Position numbers and translations under genes: made by a program. Source: Anadara kagoshimensis (Eukaryota > Mollusca > Bivalvia > Arcoida > Arcidae). From it: a DNA stretch of 64,000 nt. A model generated the notes under the pieces. The model was not told the origin of the DNA, did no database searches, and saw only the letters and a program-made list of their open reading frames with translations. Positions within the stretch are counted from its first letter, which is position 1, and each line of letters opens with the position of its first letter. The stretch is taken from the NCBI GenBank assembly GCA_021292105.1, contig CM037860.1, forward strand, positions 12,728,698 to 12,792,697, in the 5' to 3' direction. Below, in pieces: positions 22,516-33,399 of the stretch.

Positions 22516-25500
22516 CTGAAGTAAAAATAAAAAGGAAAATATTAATAATACTCGGCTTAACTAATTGAAACAGTAGTTCAATTCACGACGAAAGGTCGCG
22601 AAACAAGACTAATAGCCACCTATACTATACAATTATGGACTTTTTAGTGGTTGTTTATGGTGTTATATTCACCGAAAAAATAAATATTGACCGAGGCGAT
22701 TAAATATAATAAAGTGTATGATGCAATTTAATTAACGTATTACAATATGTCTGTTCATTATATAATCTTCCTAATATTTCATACATTAAAGCCATGCAAT
22801 AAAAATCGTATTACACACGTGCAATATCGTTTTCGCTACCTTGGTAACCAGGCGTGACATTCCAATATGCGCGCTAAAACTATCAACTGTCGGCGTCATA
22901 GCGAGCGCACATTGGAATGCCACGCGTTGTTTGCCAAGGTCTTCTATGTCCATCTGCTCTTTTCTTATGGCGAAGACGGGTTTTTTTCACGAAAAAATAT
23001 TTTTCCTACATAACATAATAAAGAGAATCTCGCATTCGTGTTTATGTAATACTGAATTTATTGAACTCGTTGAAAAATTTAATTATGCAACGAACCTTAA
23101 TAAAATATTCAACTCGTTTAATAAATTCAATGTTTCTGCAACACCAAAGAGTCTCTTTGTATGTATTACATGTAACAGACAACAATCAAAGTAACCAAGA
23201 ATATTAACAACACATTGTGTGTTCAAAATGCACATGTATACGTTTAGTTCAAAACTTGAGTTTTATGAATAAGACAAAATTTATATAAAACACAAGTCAA
23301 AATTTTTTGAAAGTGACGGGATGTTACATAAAACACAACAATAAGAACGAAGCACTTACTACACACACTGGATCATGTCACAGAGGCAAGAGCTAATTAT
23401 TTACAGATATCGAAATAGGAAGGTTCTGCAATAATGTTGACAGAACAGGATATTAAGGTTTACAATCTATGGTTTTATCTGAGATTTTCAAATAATAACT
23501 TTTGTTTGCTAATTGTCCATCCAGTTTGCAAACAACGAATTTCATTCAACACAAATTGAATGAAAATGACATTATTGTCCATATCTTAAGTGAACAGAAC
23601 CTTTCTATTGTAAACATAACAAGATATTGACGTAAACATACAAACACAATAACGAACACAGACGTTTCCTTAGTTACCAATCCATGGTATTATGTCTGAC
23701 CTGGCGTTCTGATTGTTTGTATATAGCTGTTGCCCAGTCTTCTAATCTAACAGGGTTTGGTGTTTCTACAATAACTTCACTCTGTAAACTCCTAATGCTC
23801 ATAGCTTTCTTTATCTAAAATTTATAAAAATATTTTATATTCGTAAGACAATGAATCGCCAATTAGTAATTCTTTACATTCTCAATTGTGATTTCACACG
23901 TGACGGGTGTAGTTGATGCTTTGCACCAAGTTTCGTAACATAGTGCTTCATAGTTTTGGAGAATCAGAGAATCACTATGGATTAGAAGTTCCTAAACGGA
24001 CGAAATTTTATGTACCTTTTTTTAAAATGCATTTTATGATTAATTTTTCTAAAAATGGTATTTGACAAAATGACAGATACTCATAAGGAACGATGACAAA
24101 GAAAAGGGAACGGTAATCAAATTATATACAGGTCCAACTCAAAAGATGTTTGAAGCTCTTATAAAATGAAAGTAGTTTATAGCTTCACACAGATTGTCAA
24201 CTATAGCACATATGCTTTTAATATTAATTTGCATCACATTATTGTTGATAAGTATTATGTCACTGTATCCAAAATTTACATGGATATATTTGACGTCCCA
24301 CAGCTCCATGCTTCTTTCATTCCCTTTTTTATAACACACGTGGTGTATGTAACTAGCTAAACAGGATGTACTTAGCCTTCCAAAGCATCCAGCCTCACTT
24401 CCATGGTTGACGTTTGCGTGCTTAATCTACTTTGCCAGCTTCAAAGTTGTTATTTAGCTTTGAGATTGCGGTTTGGCATGGATTATTATGGTGTTTGTTT
24501 GGATTACATGTGTTATGTCAAACGGTCACAAGTTTTGGTTAAAATTGCAATTATCTCCCTTTATACATTTAATGCACAAAAGGTTTCATGCTTTAGCAAA
24601 CAATGTTTTCAGAGACCGAGAACAAATCAATTGTTTCAAACCACACGAAACGTTCTTTTTCTAAGTTAAATGATACTATCAAACATCTTTTGTTAGTGAA
24701 GTTACACGGAAAATAATTCTTCTTAAAATATGCTCAAAAATTATCAGATTTTGCGCAGAATGAAATTTATCTGATGAAATGGTATGTCATTATTCTGAAG
24801 TTTTTGTTAACTATACGGTATACAGTTTGTATAGCCTTTTAACATTAAGGCCATATATCAAGAAATGGATTTTTTCGCAATGATGTTTTCATTTTTTTTA
24901 AAGTAGTAGTTTACCTGAATTAAAATTGAAATTGAAAGTTATCAATTATGTCATGATATAAAAGATAAAAATGGCCCTTTGACAAATATAAGCTAGTAAA
25001 ACATAAAGTAGAAAGACCGTCAAATCAGCTGCTTTACAAAGCATATCGATCGGCCTTCAAACTTTCGAGTTGGACCCGGAATGTCTTGCGTTCATAATGC
25101 CTTAGTATCATTTATATGCATAAGAATACGCACCTTCGGTGGTTTAAAATTTTTCTTTGAGTTCACGGTCTGTCCTCCTATTCTTACAATAATAGAATTT
25201 TCCCGTTCAACCGGAGCTATTTGATTTATTGCTGGTGGATCCTTCTGCAAAGAAAGAAATAATGTCTTGTGTGTACAAAAAGAATTCAATGAATGAATAT
25301 AATGATATTTCGCCAAGTTAAATGTTTTCTTTACCCTGCTTTTAAATTTATAGTAAGTTCTTATTTTACACTTTGTTCTGAAACCGTTTCTTTTCCAATA
25401 ATTGACATTAGTCATATATCCTAATGGGGATGAAAAGTTTATGGCGCGAGCCTCTCTGACACATGTTTGATACACCATTGCGCTACAATCAAAATGGTAG

Positions 25501-28257
25501 AGTAGACGTCTAATGTCAGGTTCTAGTTGATTGAATTTACTTACCTAAAGATATACAAACACAAAATGGTAGTTTTAAAACAATTTGTCGCTACTTTAGT
25601 GTGAAATGTAGGGTAAGAAAAACAAAAACCAAAAGGATAAAATGGAGATAGAAAATTAAGATGGATCAGCAACACCATTTTTAAACAAAAAATATGCATT
25701 GCACATGCTTAAGCATTACTGTAGAATCCATGAGAGAAACAAAAAAGGACGACCAAATAGTACGCAAAGAAGTGTCGGATCAGAAGTAGAAAGAGGTGAA
25801 CACAGGAAGCAACAACTTGAAAGCATATCACAGAACTAACAATTAACAAAGCGTGGTGAAGATCAACTATCTACGACCTCTGCTCCACTCATGACGTAAA
25901 GTTTTCAGCAAAATAGCAAAGTAGCAACATATGAACCGTTTACATTTTTGCAGTAGACGGACCAGACAATAAAGAATTGTGTGTATTTTACCGTATGTTT
26001 CTGTTTTTGCTTTTTGCTTTTCCTTCTGTGATCATTAAGATTTAATTCAGATGCTTGTCTTTCTAAAGCTGGTTGAGTATTGAGTCTAGAGTGTTCCTAC
26101 AAAAATACGTTTTAACAACATTAGTCTAAGTCCGGCTATAAAATGCATTTCTAGTGAATAAGTTCCGTCTATTACATTTTATTCTATAATTGAATATTTG
26201 TGTGATTTTGATAGCTGAGAAGCAGCTTGGTCCTTAGAATGCAAAGTTATATTCACCTTGATATACCTATGTTCACTCATTTTAGTACCCATAAATAGTT
26301 TAGGGACTTTCCATGTCGTCAACTGACATAATCTGTTATTTGCTATGCCCCATTCGGTTAGCTTTATAATTCATGCAATAAAACATTTTTATTTCAGTTG
26401 AGGATGATAGAGGATTATATCCACCCGATGAAAGAGATTCACTGAAGCCTAAGACAAATCATACCAACCCTCTTCAGAGTGAGGCCTATGGTATCGGTGA
26501 TTATCTCTCGATGGGTGGATATAATGTTATATCCATCCTCAACAGAAATTAATAATTGTATAATGTCAGTGCTGCAAATAGTCGTCATCAGAAGTAGTCA
26601 TGGTTACAGTCGACATGGTTACACCGTCTATGCATAGCCGTCATCGAAATGTTTACCAGTTTCAAATTCCTTTATTTTGTATTAAATAGCAATAAAACTT
26701 TTCATCAGCAATATCACGTTTTTATTTATATAGCGTGATTATTAATTCTGCATCGATACAATTACAGTTTTGAGATTTATATTACAAGATTTTATAGATT
26801 TTCAATAAAATTTGTAATATGATTTGTGAAAACAATTGAACAGAACAAATAATTTCCTTCCTTAGTAACAGCCTCTGTAAAATTCATGTATATTCCAATA
26901 AAATTTGATAGTATTAGTTGATTAATGCATTTTCAATAATACGCATTACGCTTAAGTGAAAAATAAACCGTTGCAATTTACAGTACATGCCGAAAGTTTA
27001 ACACGAAGCTAACGAACTTGTGCCGAATCGTTAGCTTATCTTGGCCATCGTTAGCTATATCTCGGAAGATTTTCAGCATATGCGACACATTTCTGGACAG
27101 TCACTAGTTATCCATATTTCGGCTAATCAACAGTCGAGCTTCGACTCCTTGTTGTTAGTTTATTGTTAAACTTTCGACAGGTTTGTTAGTTTATTTATTA
27201 GATACCCTTTGTAGTCTTTGTTTTTCTTTTGGGACATTATTAGCTACATTATTCGCTCCGTTGTGTTTCGCTAATACAGAATTTTGCCTTTCCAAAGCTG
27301 TATCAGGTTTTAACGTTGAGTTTTCCTAAAACATACACATACTTTTGTTTAAATCTAACAATCTATACTAAATTTCCCCTTGCACTTATCAGAAAAAACA
27401 TAAAAGCGTTATATTTCATCATCAATGATTACGTGTTTTGCTCTTTGTGCTATTTGCTCTCTATTCCGTGCCAATATGTTATTAGTAAAAAATTACTAAA
27501 ATATACATCATCTTTGTATATAGACAACCTCTTTATCCAATTTATTTTTACTTTAAATTATGTTTCAATTCCAAGTAAAATCAATGCTAAAATCAATATC
27601 AATCCAATTGCTTTTCTGGTTGCAGAATTTTGCAATATCGACCTTTGTCTTTGTGGTGTATTTGTTTCCCAATTAATACGGTATGGTAGAGCTTGTTCCC
27701 AATACGGGGACTTTGTACAACGAAATAGGCTGCTTGCAAATAAATTGTTGACTCAGGGATATTGCAAGCCTAGGCTTATCAAGGCCCTCAAAAAGTTTTA
27801 TGGTCGTCATCACAGTATTGTTGATAAGTTTGATGTCTCTGTGTCCAGAATTGCCCTGGATATATTTGACGTCTCATAGTTCCATGCACCTTTCACAAAT
27901 TTTGATTACACACGTGGCGGATGTAACTAGCTAAATAGGAGGTGCTTACCCTTCCGGAGCACCCGGCTTTACTTCCCTGGTGGAAGTTCACGTGTCTAAC
28001 CTAACGTGTCAGTTCCAAAGTTTTTATTTTGCTTCTGGATTGTGATTCGGACATGGATTAGTATGTTTGTTTTTTATCACAATATCTGAATATCATTTTG
28101 AATTAACGAACTTTTCTTCACTATGGTGTCATCATTTTCCCCAACTATATCAAAACTATTTATCGGCAAAATGAGTGACAAAAATTCAGGAACATATACT
28201 ACGTTTATGTTAAATGTACACTTTTGTTACGTTGTTTCTCTTTCAACATTTTATTTG

Positions 28258-28288
<31 letters not shown>

Positions 28289-31200
28289 TCAACCCTGTTC
28301 TGTCAATAAAACAGTTTTAGGTCTTTAAATAGCTATATGTTCCGATGTTTTCTGTTCTGTTTAGAATAAAAATATATAATTCATTTTGATTATTACTTAT
28401 GTTTTTATATTTCAAATGTACATTACCATTACTAGCTTGAATAAGGATTTTTTTCAAAAGGAAATAGAATAATATTCGAAATTATCAAGAGAATAATAAT
28501 GGCTTTGCAAACAAATAAAGATTACAAAAATTGATCTTTTGAATGATAATAATGTTTCTATTTCTATTGCATTCTCCACACCATTCCATGCCAATGTGAT
28601 ATTAGTCACAGCAGGCAATCCTTTTTAGTATTCATCCATTTATATCTCAAAGCGCTTTGTTACAAATTATAGTTTGATGCAAAATAGATGTGCTATTTTT
28701 GGTAGTAAAAAGTGTTCTTTGTCTGTAAATGTATCTGAACATAATTTGAAATTAAACATTTACTAATGTAAAGTAATGTTTTGTTAAAATACGCCCATGG
28801 AAATTGATAAATTGATGCCATTAACTAACTCAAGTCAAAACTATATGTTAAAATCTACCCTTTGTAATCTTTGTTTCTCTTTCACAGGTTATCACCTTCA
28901 CTGTTTTTCGCAAATACCGAGTTTTGTCTCTCCAGACGTGTTTCAGATTTTAAAGTTGATTGATCCTAAATCAACGAATAATTACTTTATTTAAACTTTA
29001 AATTTTCGTTATGTTATTTTGATGCAGAATTTATAATATTTATCTTTGTCTTCGTCATTGTATCAGTATATCATTTTGATTTAAACGATTTTTTTCCTCA
29101 TTTTGGTGTCATTAATTTGGTGACTAATCAGTACATAAACTAAACAAAATTTAAGAACATTTACAATTTTTATCTTAAATGTATACTTTTGTTTCTCTGT
29201 CAATTTTATTTGCAGTATTGTTTCACCTCCGTTTGTGTATTTTACAATTTTGAAATAGAGGTGTTGTTTGGATATTTTCGGGTACATATTAGGAAATGGA
29301 ATTCATTTTTTAATTATTATTTTTTAGTTTTTATATCTGCGATGTATATTACCAAGCTCGCTTGAATAAGGATTTTTTTCGATAGTAATTGAATAACATT
29401 CGAAAAACAAGTTTTATCATGTGAATAATAATGTTTTGCAACTAAATACGTTTACGGACATTGATCGTTTGATTCTATTGTAATCTCCATGCCCTTCCGT
29501 CCCTTCATTCATTGATTGTGGTAAATGCTTTGTTACAAATTATGTACTGATGCACAATAGATACGCTATGTTGGAAGTAGATAAATCGATTCCGGCGTAA
29601 TAACGTTTCTGAATTGAATTCAGATATTTAAAATAGTGTTCTTTGTCTGTAATTGTATCTGAACATCATTTTAAGTAATCAAACATTTACTAATATAAAG
29701 TCAATTTTTGTTAAAATACGCCCATGGAAATTGATGAATTGACGCCATTAACTAACTCAAGTTAAAACTATATATTAAAATATACCCTTTGTAATCTTTG
29801 TTTCTCTTTCATGGGTTTATTTGCAATACTATCCCCTCCACTGTTTTTCGCCAATACTGAGTTTTGTCTCTCCAGAGCTGTTTCGGATTTTAAAGTTGAT
29901 TGTTCCTAAAAACAAACAAAAACTTAATTTATTTAAACTTAACAATTTCGTTATGTTGTTTTGATGCTTTCATTTATTAATTAAGATTTAAATTTATTTT
30001 TACATCAATGTTTTTGTTAACTTGTAATCAATATATCTATTTGTCACATGTTTAATCTAAAATGTCTCGATATCTGGCCTGGTTTACTTTATAATAGAAA
30101 AATAATATGCAACCGAAAACGTGTACTTAGCAACCTTTGTATCACAACCGAGAAGACAACACATCTTTCATTTGTACTGATTTGGTATTGATTCATTCCA
30201 AAGATTATGTGCTTTTTGTCATTTGATGCATTTATAATACTACCTAGTAAAAAGAAATTTTATGTCCCAGCATCTTATTTGATCTATGTCTTCAAACGGC
30301 ATTATGACACATATATCTGTTGTAAAAGTTTGGCCCATTAATTATGACCAACTAAAAAAAAACATGACTCACCCTTGTCTTTAGATTTTTACGATTTTCA
30401 TGTCCATGTTGTGTCGACATTGGTGTTGATGTTACCATATTTCCTCCTCTTGACTTTAACATTGAAGGTTCCTGTTAAATACAGTATATCAACTAAATCA
30501 ATCACAAACATACTGTGATCAAATCACAAACACAAAGTAAAGCAATTTTTTTAAAACTGACAAATTAAGTTTAACACGTAAACCTTATCTGTGCTTCGTA
30601 AGAGTAAGCACCTTTTGTTTAGCCAGCTACAAGTACTTTGTGTGGAATTAAAATTGAGACTCAAAGAAACATGGACCTATGTCACGTCAAACAAACATCA
30701 GGCTATTAATTTATTCTAAACTTTTTGGCTCTTTGAACAGCTGTTTTGTTTATTTTATAGTGATAGAATACATGGAACATCTCAAATAAAAACCGAGAAT
30801 GGAACTGCATTAACTGCATTAATCATTTTGCAAAACCTTTTTATTTTGGAATATATTTTAAAAATTGCCAGCTATAGGTGTATTGGATCTGTTCGTATTG
30901 AAAACAAAAGAATATGAATCGTGTATGAACTATTTCATATAATAGGCTATATAACATCTTAATACTGATTGGATAAATATTGAGTACAAAGTTGCTAATG
31001 AATTAATCGTATATCTTTACATGTTACAAAATATACAGATCACTTTCGGATGAAAAGTTTCAAATATTTTAGATAAATTTTGGTTGTGATACCAATGTTT
31101 GTATCATTTCTTTGGATAGCGTGCGTTCACATGTCATTATTTTGTCGCTATAACATAAAGGCTTCTTTATCAAGTTGGTATCAAAGATTGGTTTTTTCGG

Positions 31201-32145
31201 TTATATTTTTCAAATTGGTCACCAGTGTTTCATTTTTATTTTGGTTATATTGATGTTTCTTGATTGTTCTGCGTATTCGCCAATTAAATTTCCTGTTTTT
31301 TATTTCAAAATCGAGTATTGCTTCTTTAACATAAATTTCGTTTTCAGGCAAATACGTTACGAGATAAAAATTAACAAGAGTTTAATCACCAATAAAAGCA
31401 CCCCTCCATAACGTTGAGTACTATTATGTTTTGTGTTTAATTTCTTTTTCATAAGTATTGTCGTCAAGTCTTTTGAGGCTCTTGCAATTGCCATGTGCAT
31501 TGCATTTAACTCTTTTACTTTTTTCAATTCAAATTTTAAAAACCTTGTAGCAAAATGTTTTGTCAAGTTCACCAAATCTGTTGTGATTGCAATGGGACAT
31601 TTCAGAATAATCTTTTACATACAGGTATTGTGTAATGAGAATAGGCTCAAATGAACTGACGCTGTACATATCATGAAACAATTATATTGCAAATGAGATT
31701 ATCCAACACAAACATACATGTTCAAATCACAAAAGCAAAGTACAAAAACGGCAAATGAAATAAAATACGCGAACTTCCACAAGAGAAGTGAAACCTGGTG
31801 CCTTGGGAGGGTATAAATCTTCTGCTAGATGGCTACATCTGTCATGCATCAAATAAAAATTGAGAATGAAGGAACGTTGAACAATGAATCGTCAAATATA
31901 CGAAGTATAATTTTGGATAAGGAGACATCATATTTATATGAATATACAACATACCCTTGAAAGGCTTAGTTTCTTGTTATTCCTGTGACCTGCTACTATA
32001 GAATTCTGTCTTTCAAGTCCTCCCATTTGGAATATACGGTTAAATGCTTGCTTTTCCTGTTAAAAAATCAGAATTTTATAAATTATACTATGTATTGCAG
32101 TTTGGATTTAATTTATCATGCTACATTGTATCACCATGATTGGTA

Positions 32146-32185
<40 letters not shown>

Positions 32186-33399
32186 CACTGAATCTTCTTT
32201 CTGCGTGTGTGTATGTGTGTGTGTTTGTGTATGTTTACCGAATATTCTTTTTACGTGTGTGTGTGCGAGTGTGTGTGTGTTTGTTATTTGCATATTTTGT
32301 TTACGTGTGTATGCAATTTCACTCACTGAAGTTTGTTTACGCGTGCATGTGTACGTGTGTGTGTATATATTCTCACTGGATCTTCTGTTTACTTATGCAG
32401 TGCATATTATAACATAATCCGTTTTACAATATTTAGACGTTTCTATTAATTGTGATTTATTCCTACTTATTGTATAAAGTTAAGATTATCAAAGGTGTGT
32501 ATAATTGCTTTTAATTCTATTTTATTTATATTAATATATTCAATCTTATAATCTCATGACGTCTATGCACTGTGTAGAATATTGAATGCTTGTATCGTTA
32601 TTTCCACTTACTTTAGAGTTCAGATTATTAAAGGTATTCTTCTTTGTAGTTTCATCTTCGTCCATCTGAGCAGTTGGGATTATTATTGAGTTCTCACGAT
32701 TAAACTATAAAATGAAGAATTTGAATCATATACTAGGATTTATTATACCCCCCCCCCCGCAAACTAGTTTGTGGGGGTATATAGGAATCATCATGTCCGT
32801 CTGTCCGTGTAACATCATGACCGGGCCTTATCCATCAATTTTTTGGACGACTCTCATGAAAGTTCACATGAATAATTTCCATGGTCTAAAGGTGTGTCAT
32901 AACATTGAACCAAGGTCATATAGGAAAGGTCAAGGTCACGGGGAAACTGTAAATGTTGGGGCGGGGTTATTTGGCTCTCAAAAGACAGTTTTTATTTTTT
33001 TAGTATTACATTTGTTATAATCAACCCCTATTTTTGGTCAAATGGACTTACATAACCCTCAGTTTTACCATTTTCTTCACCCTAACTACCCTTTATAAAG
33101 ATGGTTTTGTGATAAACATGATCATACATTGTGTATAGGTTAAAATTTTGTTTACTTCGAAAATGTAATACGTAGTAAAAGCTTTCAAAAATCACACAGT
33201 ATATGTTCAACTATTCAATAATGGGTTTTCATCTATTTCAGATTTTTTTAGGTATTGTTTAATCCATCTTCGACATAGACAACAATAAAATGTAACAAGC
33301 TGCTGCAGAAGAAACAGGTATGATTTTACTTAGATTTTTCAAAATGTTTAGTTTTACCTTCTGTTTTCCCTGCTTTGTTTTGTTTCCGTGTCTTTCATC
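22387..33399 (-). CDS. Array of phase 0-0 exons encoding basic, Ser-rich tail segments; probable alternative C-terminus of paralogue A
   Basis: Ten intact exons (33358-33399, 32612-32704, 31955-32056, 30373-30471, 29786-29905, 27206-27325, 25992-26096, 25134-25244, 23701-23814, 22387-22515) plus a broken one (28859-28965). Each has AG and GT splice signals and a length divisible by three. Any subset can therefore be joined without changing frame. If all are used they give 344 residues. Several share an E-R-[QE]-[NA]-S core and a Lys/Arg/Gln-rich end (KEKQRLQR). No initiating exon was found between here and 39.5 kb. Exon 40747-40869 of paralogue A also ends in phase 0 with a similar KKRKGKQK end, so splicing from A is the simplest explanation. 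A separate gene remains possible. Confidence 0.65.
22838..22940. repeat. Inverted repeat (foldback)
   Basis: ACCTTGGTAACCAGGCGTGA at the left is mirrored by CACGCGTTGTTTGCCAAGGT at the right, and ACATTCCAATATGCGCGCT mirrors AGCGAGCGCACATTGGAATG inside. Imperfect arms of about 40 bp. It lies between tail exons 9 and 10. Confidence 0.75.
23674..23814 (-). CDS. Tail exon 9, with internal donor or alternative stop
   Basis: It begins after AAATTTTAG with IKKAMSIRSLQSEVIVETP and continues RLEDWATAIYKQSERQ. At 23701 a CAG|GTCAGA donor in phase 0 would join it to the exon at 22387-22515. If the donor is ignored, the frame runs eight more codons to a TAA at 23674. Both ends are plausible. Confidence 0.65.
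   Translation of the reverse strand: MKKAMSIRSLQSEVIVETPNPVRLEDWATAIYKQSERQVRHNTMDW
24225..24500 (-). mobile_element. Dispersed repeat R1, minus orientation
   Basis: Shares CACGTGG...GTAACTAGCTAAACAGG, the TCACTTCC block and the GATTA-rich end with other R1 copies. Lies in the intron between tail exons 8 and 9. Confidence 0.75.
25134..25244 (-). CDS. Tail exon 8
   Basis: 111 nt, 37 codons, phase 0-0. Acceptor TTTGCAG, donor GTGCGTAT. Contains APVERENSIIVRIGG and ends KNFKPPK. Confidence 0.7.
25992..26096 (-). CDS. Tail exon 7
   Basis: 105 nt, 35 codons, phase 0-0. Acceptor TTTTTGTAG, donor GTAAAATA. EHSRLNTQPALERQASELNL, then a strongly basic end (RRKSKKQKQKHT) that resembles a nuclear-localisation or phosphoinositide-binding patch (inference). 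Confidence 0.7.
26391..26550. mobile_element. Foldback element
   Basis: ATTTCAGTTGAGGATGATAG and ATATCCACCCGATG at the left are mirrored by CATCGGGTGGATAT-type sequence and CATCCTCAACAGAAAT at the right. Arms about 45-50 bp, with a spacer of about 65 bases. No coding content. Confidence 0.85.
26980..27183. mobile_element. MITE with GTTAAACTTTCGACAGG-type terminal repeats
   Basis: CCGAAAGTTTAACA at the left and TGTTAAACTTTCGACAGG at the right are inverted copies. The same termini enclose 61353-61533, and a related fragment occupies 1-160. Interior carries TAGC-rich sub-repeats. Confidence 0.75.
27206..27325 (-). CDS. Tail exon 6
   Basis: 120 nt, 40 codons, phase 0-0. Acceptor ATGTTTTAG, donor GTATCTAA. 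ENSTLKPDTALERQNSVLAK, ending KEKQRLQR. Same length as exon 29786, so they arose by tandem exon duplication. A MITE (26980-27183) ends 22 bases downstream of the donor. Confidence 0.75.
27645..28075 (-). mobile_element. Dispersed repeat R1, long copy
   Basis: One of the longest R1 copies. From right to left it contains the CATACTAATCCATGTCC end, a GAACTTCCACCAGGGAAGTG block, GTGCTCCGGAAGGGTAAGCA, TAGCTAGTTACATCCGCCAC, the GACGTCAAATATATCC block and an end ACAAATACACCA. No open frame of its own. Confidence 0.8.
28259..28288. repeat. (TTA)n microsatellite
   Basis: About ten TTA units, directly after an R1 copy. Confidence 0.95.
28859..28965 (-). pseudogene. Broken tail-exon copy (or poison exon)
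   Basis: It has the same acceptor and donor as exon 29786-29905, and the first 24 codons align (DQSTLKSETRLERQNSVFAK). Thirteen bases are missing after G-E-G-D, so the frame shifts and a TGA follows at once. Length 107 nt, not divisible by three. Inclusion would truncate the protein or trigger nonsense-mediated decay. Confidence 0.75.
29786..29905 (-). CDS. Tail exon 5
   Basis: 120 nt, 40 codons, phase 0-0. Acceptor TTTTTAG, donor GTATATTT. EQSTLKSETALERQNSVLAK, then a Lys/Arg-rich end. It is a near twin of the exon at 27206 and the parent type of the broken exon at 28859. Confidence 0.75.
30373..30471 (-). CDS. Tail exon 4
   Basis: 99 nt, 33 codons, phase 0-0. Acceptor ATTTAACAG, donor GTGAGTCA. 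It starts EPSMLKS like the neighbouring exons but lacks the E-R-Q-N-S core, and ends RKNLKTR. Confidence 0.65.
30500..30705 (+). mobile_element. Dispersed repeat R1, degenerate copy
   Basis: CAAACATACTGTGATC-type end, AAAACTGACAAATTAAG, then TAGCCAGCTACAAG and ACATGGACCTATGTCACGTC. Lies just upstream of tail exon 4. Confidence 0.7.
31705..31910 (+). mobile_element. Dispersed repeat R1, degenerate copy
   Basis: Starts ACACAAACATACATGTTC and includes a degenerate GAACTTCCACAAGAGAAGTG block and GCTAGATGGCTACATCTGTC. Ends about 45 bases short of tail exon 3. Confidence 0.7.
31955..32056 (-). CDS. Tail exon 3
   Basis: 102 nt, 34 codons, phase 0-0. Acceptor TTTTAACAG, donor GTATGTTG. Contains MGGLERQNSIVAGH and ends KKLSLSR. 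Confidence 0.7.
32149..32282. repeat. (GT)n microsatellite, interrupted
   Basis: A pure GT run at 32149-32184, followed by GT-rich segments to about 32282. The cysteine-valine or threonine-histidine frames across it are artefacts of the repeat. Confidence 0.95.
32612..32704 (-). CDS. Tail exon 2
   Basis: 93 nt, 31 codons, phase 0-0. Acceptor TTTTATAG, donor GTAAGTGG. Contains FNRENSIIIPTAQMDEDE; R-E-N-S-I is the shared motif. Confidence 0.65.
32742..33005. mobile_element. Dispersed repeat R2
   Basis: Begins with a short palindrome (CCCCGCAAACTAGTTTGTGGGG), followed by TATATAGGAATCATCATGTC, CATGACCGGGCC and GGTCCAAAGGTGTGTCAT-like blocks, and ends CTCAAAAGACAGTTTTTA. A second copy is at 46955-47210. 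Confidence 0.8.
33358..33399 (-). CDS. Tail exon 1 (42 nt)
   Basis: 14 codons, DERHGNKTKQGKQK, phase 0-0. Acceptor GTTATTACAG, donor GTAAAACT. Its end resembles KKRKGKQK of the paralogue A exon at 40747. Short, so the call depends on context. Confidence 0.5.

Noticed and set aside
27316-27879. 187-codon plus-strand frame
   Set aside because: It runs through the antisense of a tail exon edge, intron and an R1 repeat. No coding signature.
32118-32417. Cys/Val-rich or Thr/His-rich open frames
   Set aside because: They are translations of a GT microsatellite.
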